From the NCBI GenBank assembly GCA_964035575.1, contig OZ037871.1:372001-436000 (forward strand): a DNA stretch of 64,000 nt. The letters are read 5' to 3'. A model generated the notes under the pieces. The model was given only the letters and a program-made list of their open reading frames with translations. It made no database searches and had not been told where the DNA came from. A program made the position numbers and the translations under genes. Shown here piece by piece: positions 46,481 through 57,200 of this stretch. How positions within the stretch are numbered: position 1 is the first letter of the stretch; each line of letters opens with the position of its first letter. Source of the stretch: Rhynchopus sp. YZ270_cl-10. Taxonomy: Eukaryota > Euglenozoa > Diplonemea > Diplonemida > Diplonemidae.

Positions 46481-47340
46481 ACAGGCTGGGTGTTGGTTGT
46501 CTGTGGGTGGCGGGTGGGTGTTGATGGAGCAGGAGAGCAGGGGAACCCCATGCTGTACCGACAGGGCCTCACCCTCCTAGGGGGAAATATCAAAAAGTAA
46601 AGTGAAAAAGAAGGGGGTGGTGATTTTCCTCATTTTCCCGCGAAACCTCCTGGGTAGGGGTTTGCTCGTCCTTTTAAATCAAAGAAGTTTATAAGATGCC
46701 CCGTGACTTATCTTGCAAATAAATTTCAAACGAATCTAACATTGTTCACCCGCCGCAACCATGTTGTTATCGGCTAAACGTTACTAGGAGTAACCGCCTC
46801 CAGACCTGTTGCTAGAAAAAAACAGTGCGGAAAATCGTATATTTTTTGGCTGAAAAATGCCACAAACAGCTTTTTGAGTGATGAAACCTAAAAAAAAAAT
46901 GGTCGAAAAAACCCCCTTTCTTCACCACTTCGAAGATGAAATGCACCTCTCGTGTACACAATAGACTTTCGCATACAACAGAACAGAGAGTGGAAGAACA
47001 CCTCCACATACTCCTATACAACGTTGCCCTCATATGGTTTCCATTCTGACTAACAGAACTACAATGAAACACATTATTTTTACCCCTCCCCGAAACATAA
47101 CAAAACGAGCGTAGCTTGTGCAAAATAAAACACCTCTCCAGGAAGGCAGACACTTGACACTCCGTGGGGTTGATCCGAAGAAACAAACCCTCAGAGAAAC
47201 AAGAATGTTTTTGTTTGATTATAGACTACTATCAGATAGCAGCCACAATTTTTCACAGGATCCTTAACAGAGAGAAAGAAAAGTTGACAGAGGGTGTGTC
47301 TTCATTGGTCAAGAACAGAGAGTGCTTTTTTTTTTTTTTT

Positions 47341-47389
47341 GAAAACTTGGTTGTATTAGTGTAGCCACCCTAGAGTGTGCTCCACTATA
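47341..47389. repeat. Family F repeat
   Basis: GAAAACTTGGTTGTATTAGT, then GTAGCCACCC and GTGTGCTCCACTAT, identical over 49 bp to 2864-2912. A 16-nt T run is directly upstream, as at most family F copies. Confidence 0.75.
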
Positions 47390-47557
47390 CTTAACATGCT
47401 TTTTTTTGCGTGGATATTGAAAAAATGGTACCACCGAAAAGCGCGCTCTTGATTATCTAAGTTGTGTCGACCATCACCCCCCCACCAAGGGTAGGTTATT
47501 GTAAAAAAAAATGTTCCAAAAAAGGGGTGTAGAAATTCACCACGACAAAAAAAAAAA

Positions 47558-47620
47558 TGAAGTTATTGATGCGGGCACCTCCGACTGACCCACATACGAT
47601 ACCAGCCCCGGATGAAAGCA
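47558..47620. repeat. Short repeat, family D, copy 3
   Basis: TGAAGTTATTGATGCGGGCA then CCTCCGACTGACCCACATAC. On the minus strand it shows the box-A-like TGGGTCAGTCGG. Confidence 0.62.
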
Positions 47621-48041
47621 CAAACCCTGCAGCCAACAACAGAAGGTGTAAAAAATGGGGGATTAAGGTCAAGGAAGTGAAGTTTTTTTTTTTTACAACG
47701 TGCGAGACACCTATTGGTATGCAGGCATGTTGAAAAAAAGGGGATAAACTTCCTGTCCTCGTCTTTTAGAGTATTGGGTGCATGCTTGGCAGGGTGACAA
47801 AAAAAAAGGGGGGAAATTTGTACGATGAAATGAGCCTCTCTGCTCACAGCGGGTAAAGCAAAAATAACAGAACGAAACGGAGCACAAAATGCAAACCAAA
47901 CCAAATCAAAAAAAAAGAAAGAGAAATTGGCACTCCGGGAGGGGGTCGATATATGACAGGTCTCTGACAGGTCGTTGACCGATTTCCGAAAGCACCAAAG
48001 AAAGAGAAAAAAATATTCATGCGAAGCAAACAAAAAAATGT

Positions 48042-48083
48042 GATTGAATGAAATACAAAGCCCTTCGTGACAAGTGTACCTTA
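48042..48083. repeat. Short hairpin repeat, family E, copy 3
   Basis: GATTGAATGAAATACAAAGC, CCTTCGTGACAAG, TGTACCTTA. Same orientation as the other copies. Confidence 0.6.
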
Positions 48084-48301
48084 AAAAAATGACATATCTC
48101 AAAAATTAAAAAGAGAGAAATCGCAGAGATAGCTGACCTCGTTTTCTTTTAAAAATATTTGGGGAGGAGTCACAGAACGCAACAACACCTCCCAAAAATA
48201 AAAATAAAAGGATGGTTAGAGCGTTCCTCACGGAGAAACACCATCTCAAAGAAAATCAACTCAAAACAGAATTCCTGAACCACCCCCACCCCACCCCCCT
48301 C

Positions 48302-48364
48302 CAGGGGTAGCCACAATCCGGGGTCCCGGGTCCCGGGACACCTCCCCAGTTGTGGCTGCCCCTG
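48302..48364. other. GC-rich hairpin
   Basis: CAGGGGTAGCCACAA pairs with TTGTGGCTGCCCCTG with one mismatch. The loop itself is made of GGGTCCCGGG palindromes. It stands about 70 bp outside element D. Confidence 0.7.
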
Positions 48365-48434
48365 CCCCCCTCGCTAAAAAACAACACTTTGCTTTAAACA
48401 AATTATACAAAGATGATCCAAACTCCAATCATCT

Positions 48435-51282
48435 TTTACTGGGGGGGAGCTATTAAAGTATACGTATACTTTATTCGGCGGGAATTACTGCTTAAATGGC
48501 CAAAAAACGAAAAAGGAAAAAAAAAAAAAAATCACTGTTATTTTGGGGTTTCTAGTGGCCGAAACCTCGCGAAAACACCACCATTGACATTTTTGGGCCA
48601 ATCCCAGCCAGTGGTGGGGTCAATGTGGAAAAATGAACAATTTTTTGGTGAGGGTAGATAAACAAATTTATTTGTTTCTTGTCCACCGTACGTACAGAAT
48701 CTCGAGATTCCCAGAAAAAAATGTTTGTTTTTAAAAATGTTTATTGTGACCTGAGCGGTACTTTTATACATAGCGCTCCAATTAGAGTGTTAGGGTATAA
48801 TTAGAGTCTGGGATTTTGGGTCAAGTCAGTTAGAGTCCAGTTAGAGTATAATTAGAGTCGCTTTTCTTCAATTAGACTATAATTAGAGCGCAGTTAGAGC
48901 ATAATTAGACTCTAACTACACTCTAATTATAGTCTAATTAGAGTAAAACAACAGGCTTCTTGTAGGTGCAAACGCCTTAAGGAACTGGTTCCCCTAAGGT
49001 TCCTCTGTAGGACCCAGGTGTCCAGGTGCCCACATAGCTGAGAATAAGACTTGGGGACCCGGGACCCGGTTATTCTCAGCCGGACTGGGACACAACTATG
49101 TGAAGGCGCTGTGGGTCCGCCTGAAAGCGGGTCGGGGACCCGGTCGCGGGAGGGTGGGGGCCTAGTCCAAGTCCTACTGTACCTAGTACCCGGGACTCGG
49201 GACCCGGCTTATTCTCAGCTATGGGTACCCGGACCCGCAGTGGCACATGCCCTCAAGTGTGAGTGACCCACACATGAGGGAATGCGACACCGCAAAAACT
49301 CTTCGTGCACCTTCGGGTGCAATGCCGCAGACAGGCCAAACAGCGTTGGACTCAGAGGAATTCCTGCTGTGCAGGTAACAAACATGAGAACCAACTCCCA
49401 GTAACAAGGGGCGCCTTTTGGCGGGCGTTATTGAGGATGTTTGGGGTGCAAAGTTTTCCACAATTTTGATGCGCGGGTACAGAAGTGTTGTCTTGTTCTT
49501 TCATCTCTAGGAATGTAAATGTCAATCGAGTTTAACTACCACTAAGGGGTCGAAGGGGATAATCCCAGTATCAAAGGTTGTGTCGACGGGAAATCTATGA
49601 GTATACGTTCATTTCATCCGCAGAAATAACTACTTATGAACCCAGGAGAGATCCAAGCCTCGCGCTAAACCACCACCCGCGATTGACTTAGATGTTATAA
49701 CAAAGAGAATTCATAACAAACAACACCCTACCCCATGCACACTAAAGTGCCATGCTTCAAGTGATCATGCCCTGGGCCAAAATTCCTGTGCTAAAAAGGC
49801 AACAAGACCAGTGTGAATTGTGCACTGGTTTTCTGGGGGAACAAACAATATTTTCTTGTATCTAGTCCTCTGCAAGCAGAAAACAGACGTTCTGGATTAC
49901 AAAATCGAATTTCTTGCACTGGCTATGCTCCCTGGGTTTATGGCTATAGCATTGGTTGATGTGCCCCTCTTATTGACCCTATTATAAGACTCTAATTAGA
50001 GTCTAATTAGAGTCCAGTTAGAGTATTAGAGTTCAGTTAGAGTTTTAAAGACTCTAATTATACTCTAACTGCCGACTCTAATTATCTAGTTGGAGTCTAA
50101 TTAGAGCGCTATGTATATACTTTAGAGTGTTTTTAGACACACTTGTGACCCCACCGAGGAAAGCAATCGGCTCGCGCAATCAAAAGAAAGCAGAGAAAAG
50201 GGAAAAAATAAAAAGGAAAAAAGTTGGGTACCGTGCGCCTGCGGCGCTACCTGTTCCCAGTCAACAACACAATTTCATCTGAAGTTGGGTTTGCAGACCT
50301 GAAAATGACCCTTGCTTACGAGTATGGGTTCATACTTTGTGAAAATTTAAGTCACTAAAATTTTGCCCATTTTTCCGTATATCCCCCACCACAGCCCGGG
50401 ATTGGCTCGGAAATGCCACAAAACACTGTTATTTCCACCCCTTGATGCACAACTGTTTGAGGTGTGTTTTTTTTGGTCCCGAAACACGATTTTTCAGACT
50501 TTTCAAAAGTGGGCACGAAGCCTGCTCCGTAACATTCAGGGCTAAGTGTGAGCTTCCTTCTTGTCAGTGAAGGGATGACCTTCGGGACTTAGCGAGGCCA
50601 GAAACATCCTCGGAAATGCTGAGCTGGGCGTGCAGGAGATCTGCCTGCCACGGAAGCATGCAAGGCGCTATCCGCGCAAAATGTGGAAGCGTTCTGGGAG
50701 CAGTGGCGAACCGCTAAACGTACAAGAACATTATAAAAAACTGAGAACTAACATCGCCGTATCCCCCCCAATGACACCTACCATCAACGAGGCATGTGAA
50801 ATCAATGTAGTTGTCTCCCTTCTGCTTGCCCCGCTCCCATGGTAGCGATTTTTTTCCAACATTTTTTTCCCAACTAATATTTTTTTCCGTACGTACGTAC
50901 AGAATTTCAAAACGTCTCGGACAAGAAACAAATAAATTTATTTATCTACCCTGACTTAAATTTTCACAAATCTGAACCCCATCAGCACCAATCGTGTAAA
51001 AACTGATACACGCGTTTTAGGTCAAAAATACTCGTTTCTCAGCTCAAAGTGACCCCATCACAGCACGCACAGAATCCGGACCACCGAAATCAAAAAAAAA
51101 AAAATCCGATTTTTTGTGCAAAAATTGCTGTAAATTTTTTTTTTAGTAAGAAAAATGTACACAAAAACCGTATACTTTATTTCACAGATTTACACGCTCA
51201 AAATGGGTTTCCGCACCGTATACTTTATTACCCCCGTATACTTTATTAGCACCGTATACTTTATTAGCCCCCCCCCAGTAAA
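48435..51282. mobile_element. Element D: long-terminal-inverted-repeat element with GTATACTTTATT ends
   Basis: Outer ends are TTTACTGGGGGGGAGCTATT on the left and its near-exact inverse on the right (51254-51282), each followed inward by AAAGTATAC. The right end has four CCGTATACTTTATT units (51168-51267). Further in, AGGGTAGATAAACAAATTTA at 48650 is inverted at 50930-50960, and 48590-48650 has a second inverted relative at 50350-50410. No target duplication is obvious and no coding capacity. Element C lies within it. Confidence 0.6.
48765..50118. mobile_element. Element C: insertion with ACTCTAATTAGAGT palindrome-array ends
   Basis: Bounded by TACATAGCGCTC...AATTAGA on the left and its inverse AATTAGAGCGCTATGTA on the right. 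Both sides carry 100-180 bp arrays of CTCTAATTAGAG-type palindromes (48775-48955; 49985-50110). The interior 49300-49950 is clearly homologous to one arm of element B (37420-38130), while the terminal arrays are unrelated. 48985-49215 has GGGACCCGG-rich minisatellite DNA. Non-coding. Confidence 0.6.
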
Positions 51283-51319
51283 CGAATACAAAAAAACCCC
51301 CCCCTTAACCCTCTCCTTT

Positions 51320-51910
51320 TTATTCCCATTGCTTTCCGCTCCATTTGTTTAGGAAGGGTCTTACCGAACTCTCTTTTTCAGCGCATGCATCCAATTTGTA
51401 AATCCATTTACAGGAATTCTGGAGGCAGGCATCCATCGGGAGGGCTTTGCAGGGTGGGGCTTGGTGTGGGGCGATACAGGCGTGGCCGGTCCATTTGCAT
51501 CCTGCATCTATGCACTCCGTGAGCGAAACCTCTGCATTGCATATGGTGCCGGAGAAGGGAGACGGGGTGGTCAGGTTCTGGCAGGTGTTGTCTACCCATA
51601 CACAGTTCGACGTGACTTCACATTGTGTGTGGGTGAGGTTCGCGCAGAGGGTAACGTTGGTGATAGCGCAGCTGTCAGCACTGTAGTTCCAGCTGCACGT
51701 ACCAGCAAAGAGGCATTCGTTGAAGCTGTACTGCGTGCAATCAGTTACCAGCACCTCCCCACCCTGCGACTGTGCAGTAATGCATGAATTCGACAGTGCG
51801 TCCCACGAACACTCCGTCGTCGCCGTGCAGGACGCAAAATCCGCCCCTACACACTCTGCTGCCACAGAGGTGGACAACGAGACAATCACCGCAACGAGCA
51901 TTGTATTCAA
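51320..51910 (-). CDS. Small secreted Cys-rich protein, probably an incomplete first exon
   Basis: Up to 196 aa as an open frame. MNTMLVAVIVSLSTSVAAEC is a signal peptide. Five Cys modules follow with the pattern C..C.W.....C (TTECSWDALSNSC, AGTCSWNYSADSC, TSNCVWVDNTC, DAGCKWTGHAC, QNSCKWIYKLDAC), with N-glycosylation sites, the same type as the large protein at 39897. After CAEKESS the minus strand reads TTCG|GTAAGA (51364), a good splice donor; the residues beyond it are probably intronic. No second exon with a membrane helix is visible in the repeat DNA downstream, so the gene may have been cut by element D or may end here. Start preceded by CCACTCAG. Confidence 0.75.
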   Translation of the reverse strand: MNTMLVAVIVSLSTSVAAECVGADFASCTATTECSWDALSNSCITAQSQGGEVLVTDCTQYSFNECLFAGTCSWNYSADSCAITNVTLCANLTHTQCEVTSNCVWVDNTCQNLTTPSPFSGTICNAEVSLTECIDAGCKWTGHACIAPHQAPPCKALPMDACLQNSCKWIYKLDACAEKESSVRPFLNKWSGKQWE

Positions 51911-52371
51911 TTTCCCCTGAGTGGTTTTGTGATGGTTTGTGGGAAATCGAGAAAAGAGGGTAAAAAAAAACCATCAAAATTGAAAAAAACTTTGGAAATG
52001 CTGATGAGCAAGATAATTCATGAAAAATTGTGTTTTTGCTACCAGACTTGAGGACGATGCCCAACATTGAGCGATTTACCGCAAAGAAGAATCAGTAGAG
52101 AATTGAAAGGAAGCTCTGACGAGAGTCATAGAAATGGTAATTCAGTAAAATGGGACGGGGGTGGCGTTTTTTTTTTTTTTTTGTTTTTTTTCCAAAATAT
52201 CCTTGCAAAAAGAAGCCTACAAAAGAGAATAACCACTAGAACAAAGTTTGTAAGATGAAACCTCGATGAAGTCACCTATAAAAAAAATGGGGGGGCAGAG
52301 CGAAGTTAATGTAATATCTCCTCTGCACGAAGCTTTGGCGCAGCAAAAGCAGAATAAAAAGAAATCTTGAA

Positions 52372-52466
52372 AAGATGAAATGTCTCTCTGCGCACACACA
52401 TCTATAGAGAAGTTGAAAAGTGCAAACGCATTACCGTACACCACCGGCGGACACAGAGCACTAAAA
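52372..52466. repeat. Composite: family B hairpin followed by family C hairpin
   Basis: AAGATGAAATGTCTCTCTGC, CACACACATCT, then GAAGTTGAAAAGTGCAAACG and CGGCGGACACAGAGCAC. The same B-C order is at 53681-53794. Confidence 0.68.
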
Positions 52467-53248
52467 AAAAATAATAATTTTTGCGATGCACCGAAGCCTC
52501 GCTGTGAAATAGTTGCCAAAAAATGTTTCTCTGAGAAAAAAAAAAAGCCCCATTTTTTTTTCCAGCTGGGACAACAATATCTGAAAGTAAAGCAAACTTG
52601 AAAGATTGAATGATGCCTCTCACATGGAGCATATTTTAAGTACTCCAGGAGAGGAAACGCAAATACAACAGAGAAAAAAAAGGGGGGGCCCCTTATCGAT
52701 CAAAAAAGAGATGCAAAAATGAGGGGGAAAGTAAGTGAGATCGATCATCCAAATACCTCTTCGGGGTGACGGAAACGACTGGAGGGGACTTCCGTTGGCA
52801 TTGCAGATCGCAAAAACAAAAAAAACACATAGCATTGAGAAAACGACACGTCCTGTACACATAACAACAAAGGCAGTGCATTTTTTGCAGCAAAAAAAAA
52901 AGGGTGGATAACAATTTCCTTTTTGAGAACCAGTTGGATCAGTACAAGCTGCCATACAGACAGTCTTCACTGTTTGTATGGGGGGCAAAAAACAAAAAAA
53001 AAACAAAAAAAAAAAAAAAAGGGAATATCAAACAACAGATTCTCAGAAAATCTGTGGTATTAACCAGTGTGCAGTCTTTACATTGTAAAGACTTGGTTTT
53101 TATTTGTTCCTTTTTTTTGTACAAATACGTAATGTGAGGGGGGATCTTTATGTTTGCTATATTTTTTTTCGATAATTTGAGAGCACCGTCGTGGACGCCA
53201 GAAGGGCGCGTCTTCCTCTACTGTACTATTTTTTTATTTCTCTTCTTT

Positions 53249-53298
53249 GAAAGCTTGGCTGTATCAGTGCAGGGGCCCGAGGGTGCACTCCACTGTTG
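53249..53298. repeat. Family F repeat, diverged
   Basis: GAAAGCTTGGCTGTATCAGT, GCAGG, GTGCACTCCACTGTTG. Stem bases differ from 47341 but the frame CTTGG..GTATNAGTGNAG...CTCCACT is kept. Confidence 0.6.
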
Positions 53299-53388
53299 TT
53301 GTTTTTAAAAAAATAATGGGGCAACCACAAAAAAAGGCATTCGCCTTTTTAGTGAGCAATATTTCTTCACATTTGTTCTTTTCTTTTT

Positions 53389-53453
53389 GATAAATTGTTG
53401 GAGTAGTGTAGTTTGCCTCGGGTTGTGTTGCCACAGTTGTGCAATCTCCACTG
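53389..53453. repeat. Family F repeat, TTGGAGTAGTGTAG type
   Basis: GATAAATTGTTGGAGTAGTG, TAGTTTGCCTCGG, ending GTGCAATCTCCACTG. Nearly the same as 54189-54252. Confidence 0.7.
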
Positions 53454-53611
53454 TTTTTTTTTTTTTTTTTTTGAAAAATCGTTCGTGTGAAGCTGGGTTG
53501 TATGAGGGAGGAAATATGGTGGGAGTGCACCGCGTCTTTTCCTTTTTTGACACTGACCGCCGGAATCCACCCGCGTGGATTATAGAATCATTCTATGAGC
53601 GCCTTTAAAAA

Positions 53612-53655
53612 AGAGTTTAGAAGATGAACCTAAGCCTCTCGTGCTTAGTCACCTT
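53612..53655. repeat. Hairpin repeat, family A
   Basis: GAGTTTAGAAGATGAACCTAAGC-type start with the perfect arm CTAAGC, CTCTCGT, GCTTAG and TCACCTT. Same as 4073 apart from two changes. Confidence 0.75.
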
Positions 53656-53680
53656 GAAAAAAAAGAAGCAGAAGAAAATT

Positions 53681-53794
53681 TTGAATGATGAGTGGACCTC
53701 GGGAACGCACATCTTCAAACAAAAAAAGCGAAAAAGAGTTGAAAGTGCAAAATGCCTCACCGTGTGTCGGCGAACGCAGGGCACTGTAAAATAA
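53681..53794. repeat. Composite: family B hairpin followed by family C hairpin
   Basis: GAATGATGAGTGGACCTCGG, GAACGCACATCTTC, A run, then GAGTTGAAAGTGCAAAATGC, CTCACCG, CGGCGAACGCAGGGCACT. Confidence 0.68.
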
Positions 53795-54030
53795 ATCTAT
53801 GTTTTTTTTTTTAAAGTATCGCAGAAAAAAGGGCTTTTTTCTACTAGGGGGCGGGCCCAGATCGAACAATAGAAATCCTAGAAAAAGCCCTGGCAGAAAA
53901 GGGGAGGGGGAAAGGTTGAAAAAAAAAAACAGAACAGTTGACACATACAGACACACACCATTTATATAAAAAAAATACGTTCGCCAAGAATCATAAATAC
54001 AACACGGCCTGACAGAAGAAAAAAAAACTG

Positions 54031-54068
54031 GTAAGATGGTCCTGAGTCTCTCTTAGCCACCTCTCACG
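54031..54068. repeat. Hairpin repeat, family A variant
   Basis: GTAAGATGGTCCTGAG, TCTCTC, TTAGCCACCTCTC. It keeps GGTC..., CTNAG/TTAG pairing with a diverged lower stem. Confidence 0.55.
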
Positions 54069-54090
54069 CACAGATAACACTTTTTTTTTT

Positions 54091-54164
54091 GATAATTTGT
54101 TGGAGTAATACAGCCATACTTGGGTAAGTCTTGGGATACAATATTATAGGCAGTTCACCACTGT
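54091..54164. repeat. Family F repeat, long variant
   Basis: GATAATTTGTTGGAGTAATA, CAGCC, then a distinct middle, ending CAGTTCACCACTGTC. A T run is directly upstream. Confidence 0.55.
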
Positions 54165-54188
54165 CTTTTGAGACTTTTACTTTTTTTT

Positions 54189-54252
54189 GAAAAATTGTTG
54201 GAGTAGTGTAGTTGCCTCGGTTTGTGTTGCCACAGTTGTGCAATATCCACTG
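54189..54252. repeat. Family F repeat next to a gene end
   Basis: GAAAAATTGTTGGAGTAGTG then TAGTTGCCTCGG, ending GCAATATCCACTG. It lies 41 bp past the stop codon of the TMC gene, so it falls in the 3' UTR. Confidence 0.7.
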
Positions 54253-54292
54253 TTTTTTTTGAAAATGTTTGCATATTCCCCCCATATTCATC

Positions 54293-57200
54293 TCATTCCT
54301 CCTCGCGGGGAGGAACCACAGCGCTTCTCGCTGAAGGGGTAGTGCGGACACTGCGTTGAGCGAGACCCATCTTCTTTGCTTCTTTGAGTGCATAGGCGTT
54401 TGAGCCGAGCAGAACGTTGGACTCCAGTTGGTCCATAGGGGACCGTCCAAGCATGCCGCACATTGTGGTCGAGAAGGTGTTTGTGTAGCTCAGGTTGACC
54501 GGCTGTGCGCAGCCAATGAAGTGCCCATCCTGCTTAAGCTTCGCCAGCCGCGCCTCCGCAACGTTGTCGTTCGGGTTCAGCAGAAGCTTCGAACGCTGGT
54601 ACACCTGCACGTTCTGTGTGTACCGCTTCATGAAGCCAACCGCCTCCCTCTCCTCAGCGCGCAGCGATGCCATCTGTTTAGGTGTAGTGTTGAAAACTCA
54701 AGTAAAGATCAGTGTCGTCAACCTTGAAGGAAAAATTGAGAGTTGACTATCTGTGCATATGCATTTAAAAGAAGTTGCTATGTGTCTGAAGAGTGGGGTG
54801 TTGCAAAGGGTGTGGTGTTGAGTAGCATACTTCTGTGTACACATGTGCGATCTCGCGTCTTGCCCTCCTGTACTCCATGCCCAGCATCAGAAGCGATCCA
54901 ATCAGAATGACCACCACCGCAAGCAGCGTGTACGACTTGAAAATCCACTCAAAGATCTTCTGCAGAACGAACGGCCAGTCGCTGGCCCAGCTGTAGAAGC
55001 CCTCGATGGGGGTGGTGCCGACGTGAGGGCCGCAGTCCTGTCGAATGGGTGGTGTGATGTGATGTGGGTTAAAAGCGGGTATAGTGTAGAAAGTGATAAC
55101 ACAAAAGCAAAAAGAGGGAAACTGTCTTTTTATAAGCGTCAACGGCAATCTCGACGAAGAAGTTGATAATTGGAGAAGAAAATGGTGGGGGAAAGGGGAA
55201 TGTCATACCATGTCCTTGTGCATGAAGGACGCTGTGGGAACCAATGTGACAACCAGGGCGAGAGCGGTCAACCAATAAAAGAAGACACTCGAGCTTCCGA
55301 TGGAGAGGGGCTGCCTGTTGCGGGAGTGGGGGAGGTGGTTTATTTGTAATGTTGTTGCCATAGATGGTTTCTGTACAACCCTCTTTTCCTTCTTTTAAAA
55401 TAACCATACTTCAGAGGGGTGTGGAACAGCTGGAAGATCAGTCTTGACATATAGAAGTAAATCGCTGTTGCGATGACCCCTTGAATCATCATCATGGGAC
55501 TGAATGCGGAACCTGCCCAGATGATGGACTGCAGGTAGATGAAGTCGATCACTTGCGCTGGAAGGTCGTACTCGGACTTGCCAGATGCGGGGGGCATCGT
55601 TTCTCTTACGTTCTGCAGCGTTTCGAGGGCACGGTTGACCCTCTGTGAGTAGTGCTTCTTCTGCCTCAGGTACACACGGTCACGCAGCTCACGCTTGAAC
55701 TCACGCCTTTCGGTGCAGATCTGCTCGAACACTGCGTCCACCTTATCAGACCCGTTGTACGCATTCTGCAGGTCAATGATACGCTCTGCACGACGCTTCA
55801 GTGCTTCGTCCAGAATCTTTGTACGCTTCTTCTCTACACTGGTCACCAGCGCTGCACGGACCTGCGGCTTCATTTCCCCCTGCACATCGAGGATGAGCAG
55901 GTTTTCATCTGTTCTCCAACGCTGACGCTCTGCGTGAGGCATATGGAACCCCGAGGTGCCAGGGTGCAGTGGAGGCATGACCTCGGTGGTGGAGAACAGA
56001 ATGCTTGCATCAGGGGCACGGTCACATCCTTCACGCTCGGGTCCGCCGAGGGCGACGTCTTCCGGCACATCCTTGAGAACCTTGCGTACGATGCGGATCA
56101 CCTTCTGCATTTCATAGTCGTCTGCATAGTCCTCGAGGGCAAAGTCCTTTGTCTCGAAGAACTGTGATTGAGCTTCGAGGACGTCCTGTACGCAGTTTTC
56201 TGCGTCAGGGGCGGATGCTTCGGTGAGCTTGGCGGTGATGGATTCGCTTGCTTTGGTGCGGATGGTGGAGGCTTCGGAGTCAAAGGCAGAGCGGAGGCGG
56301 TTGATCTCAGCGTCGGTGGTGCTGTCGCGTGGTTTGAGCTGTTCGGCGAGAAGTTCTTCTCTTGTGTTGCGGAGGTCAGCGTTGTCGCGTTCTGCGTTGG
56401 CAGATGCGTACATAAGACCCATCTCTGCCGCCACGACAAAGGCGGCACGTTGCTCTGCGTTGCTGTCGTTCTCAATGCTTGCAGTGCGTGTCGTCTCATC
56501 GTACTCCGCAGTGTGTCCCTCAGCAGGCCAGTACTTCTTAGGAACGCTCAGGCGTGTGGTCTCCGTCAGAATCTTCTTGATGGAGTTTGGGAACAAAAAG
56601 TAATGTCCCAAAATGCGGAACGCCAGACCCATCCCAAAGTTGACAGCGCATCCCACAATGAGCCCCATAAAGACGAGCTGGTAAAAGAGAGTCGCAGTGT
56701 CGTTGATGTGGCACCGCTCGGAGAGCTCCTTGTTGTCGAGCGCTGTGAGGGCGACGAAGAGGAGGCCAAACATCTTTGCAAAGAACTGCCTGCTGATGCT
56801 GTGGTAGATCGCGTGGTTCGGGTCCTCGTAGTATTCGAGGAAGCGGACGATAAACTTGAGGAGCGTAGGCATGACGCTGAGGATGCAGGAGATCACGAAG
56901 GGTGCAATGTACTCAGACTCGTCGTCCAGGGATTGGCGGTTCTCGAGGACGATCCAGAGCAGCCAGATGCCGCACCCGATGACCCACGCAGAGAGGAACC
57001 ATCCGATGCACCGGAGCACCACCACACGGTTGTAGTCAGAGCAGACCTGGCCGGTCTTCTCGGGCTCAGCGCGGCTGTACCCAATAAGGGCATGTTGCAG
57101 CTCCCAGTACTGCTTGCCGGAGTCCATCTTGCGTGCACCACCCTGACGGTCGTTGAGGCCAATGTTCCAGTTAAGGAGTGCAGTGATCTTCTCGTCGTCC

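Larger units (their letters stand above)
46481..48301. other. Intergenic repeat cluster, no gene
   Basis: Contains at least five short repeats, all in one orientation: family A-like 46684-46717; family B 46931-46973 (GATGAAATGCACCTCTCGTG); family F 47341-47389; family D 47558-47620; family B 47823-47855 (TGAGC, CTCTCT, GCTCA); and family E 48042-48083. Homopolymers separate them. Confidence 0.6.
51911..54292. other. Intergenic repeat cluster, no gene
   Basis: Dense short repeats in one orientation with poly-A/T runs (52160-52185, 52995-53022, 53455-53473). Itemised copies follow; a further family B-like hairpin is at 52599-52640 (GATGCCTCTCACATGGAGCAT). Remaining sequence shows no conserved ORF. 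Confidence 0.55.

Noticed and set aside
54765-55407. Separate small membrane genes downstream of the TMC gene
   Set aside because: The open frames are exons 2-4 of the TMC gene. Splice sites join them in phase and restore the DCGP motif.
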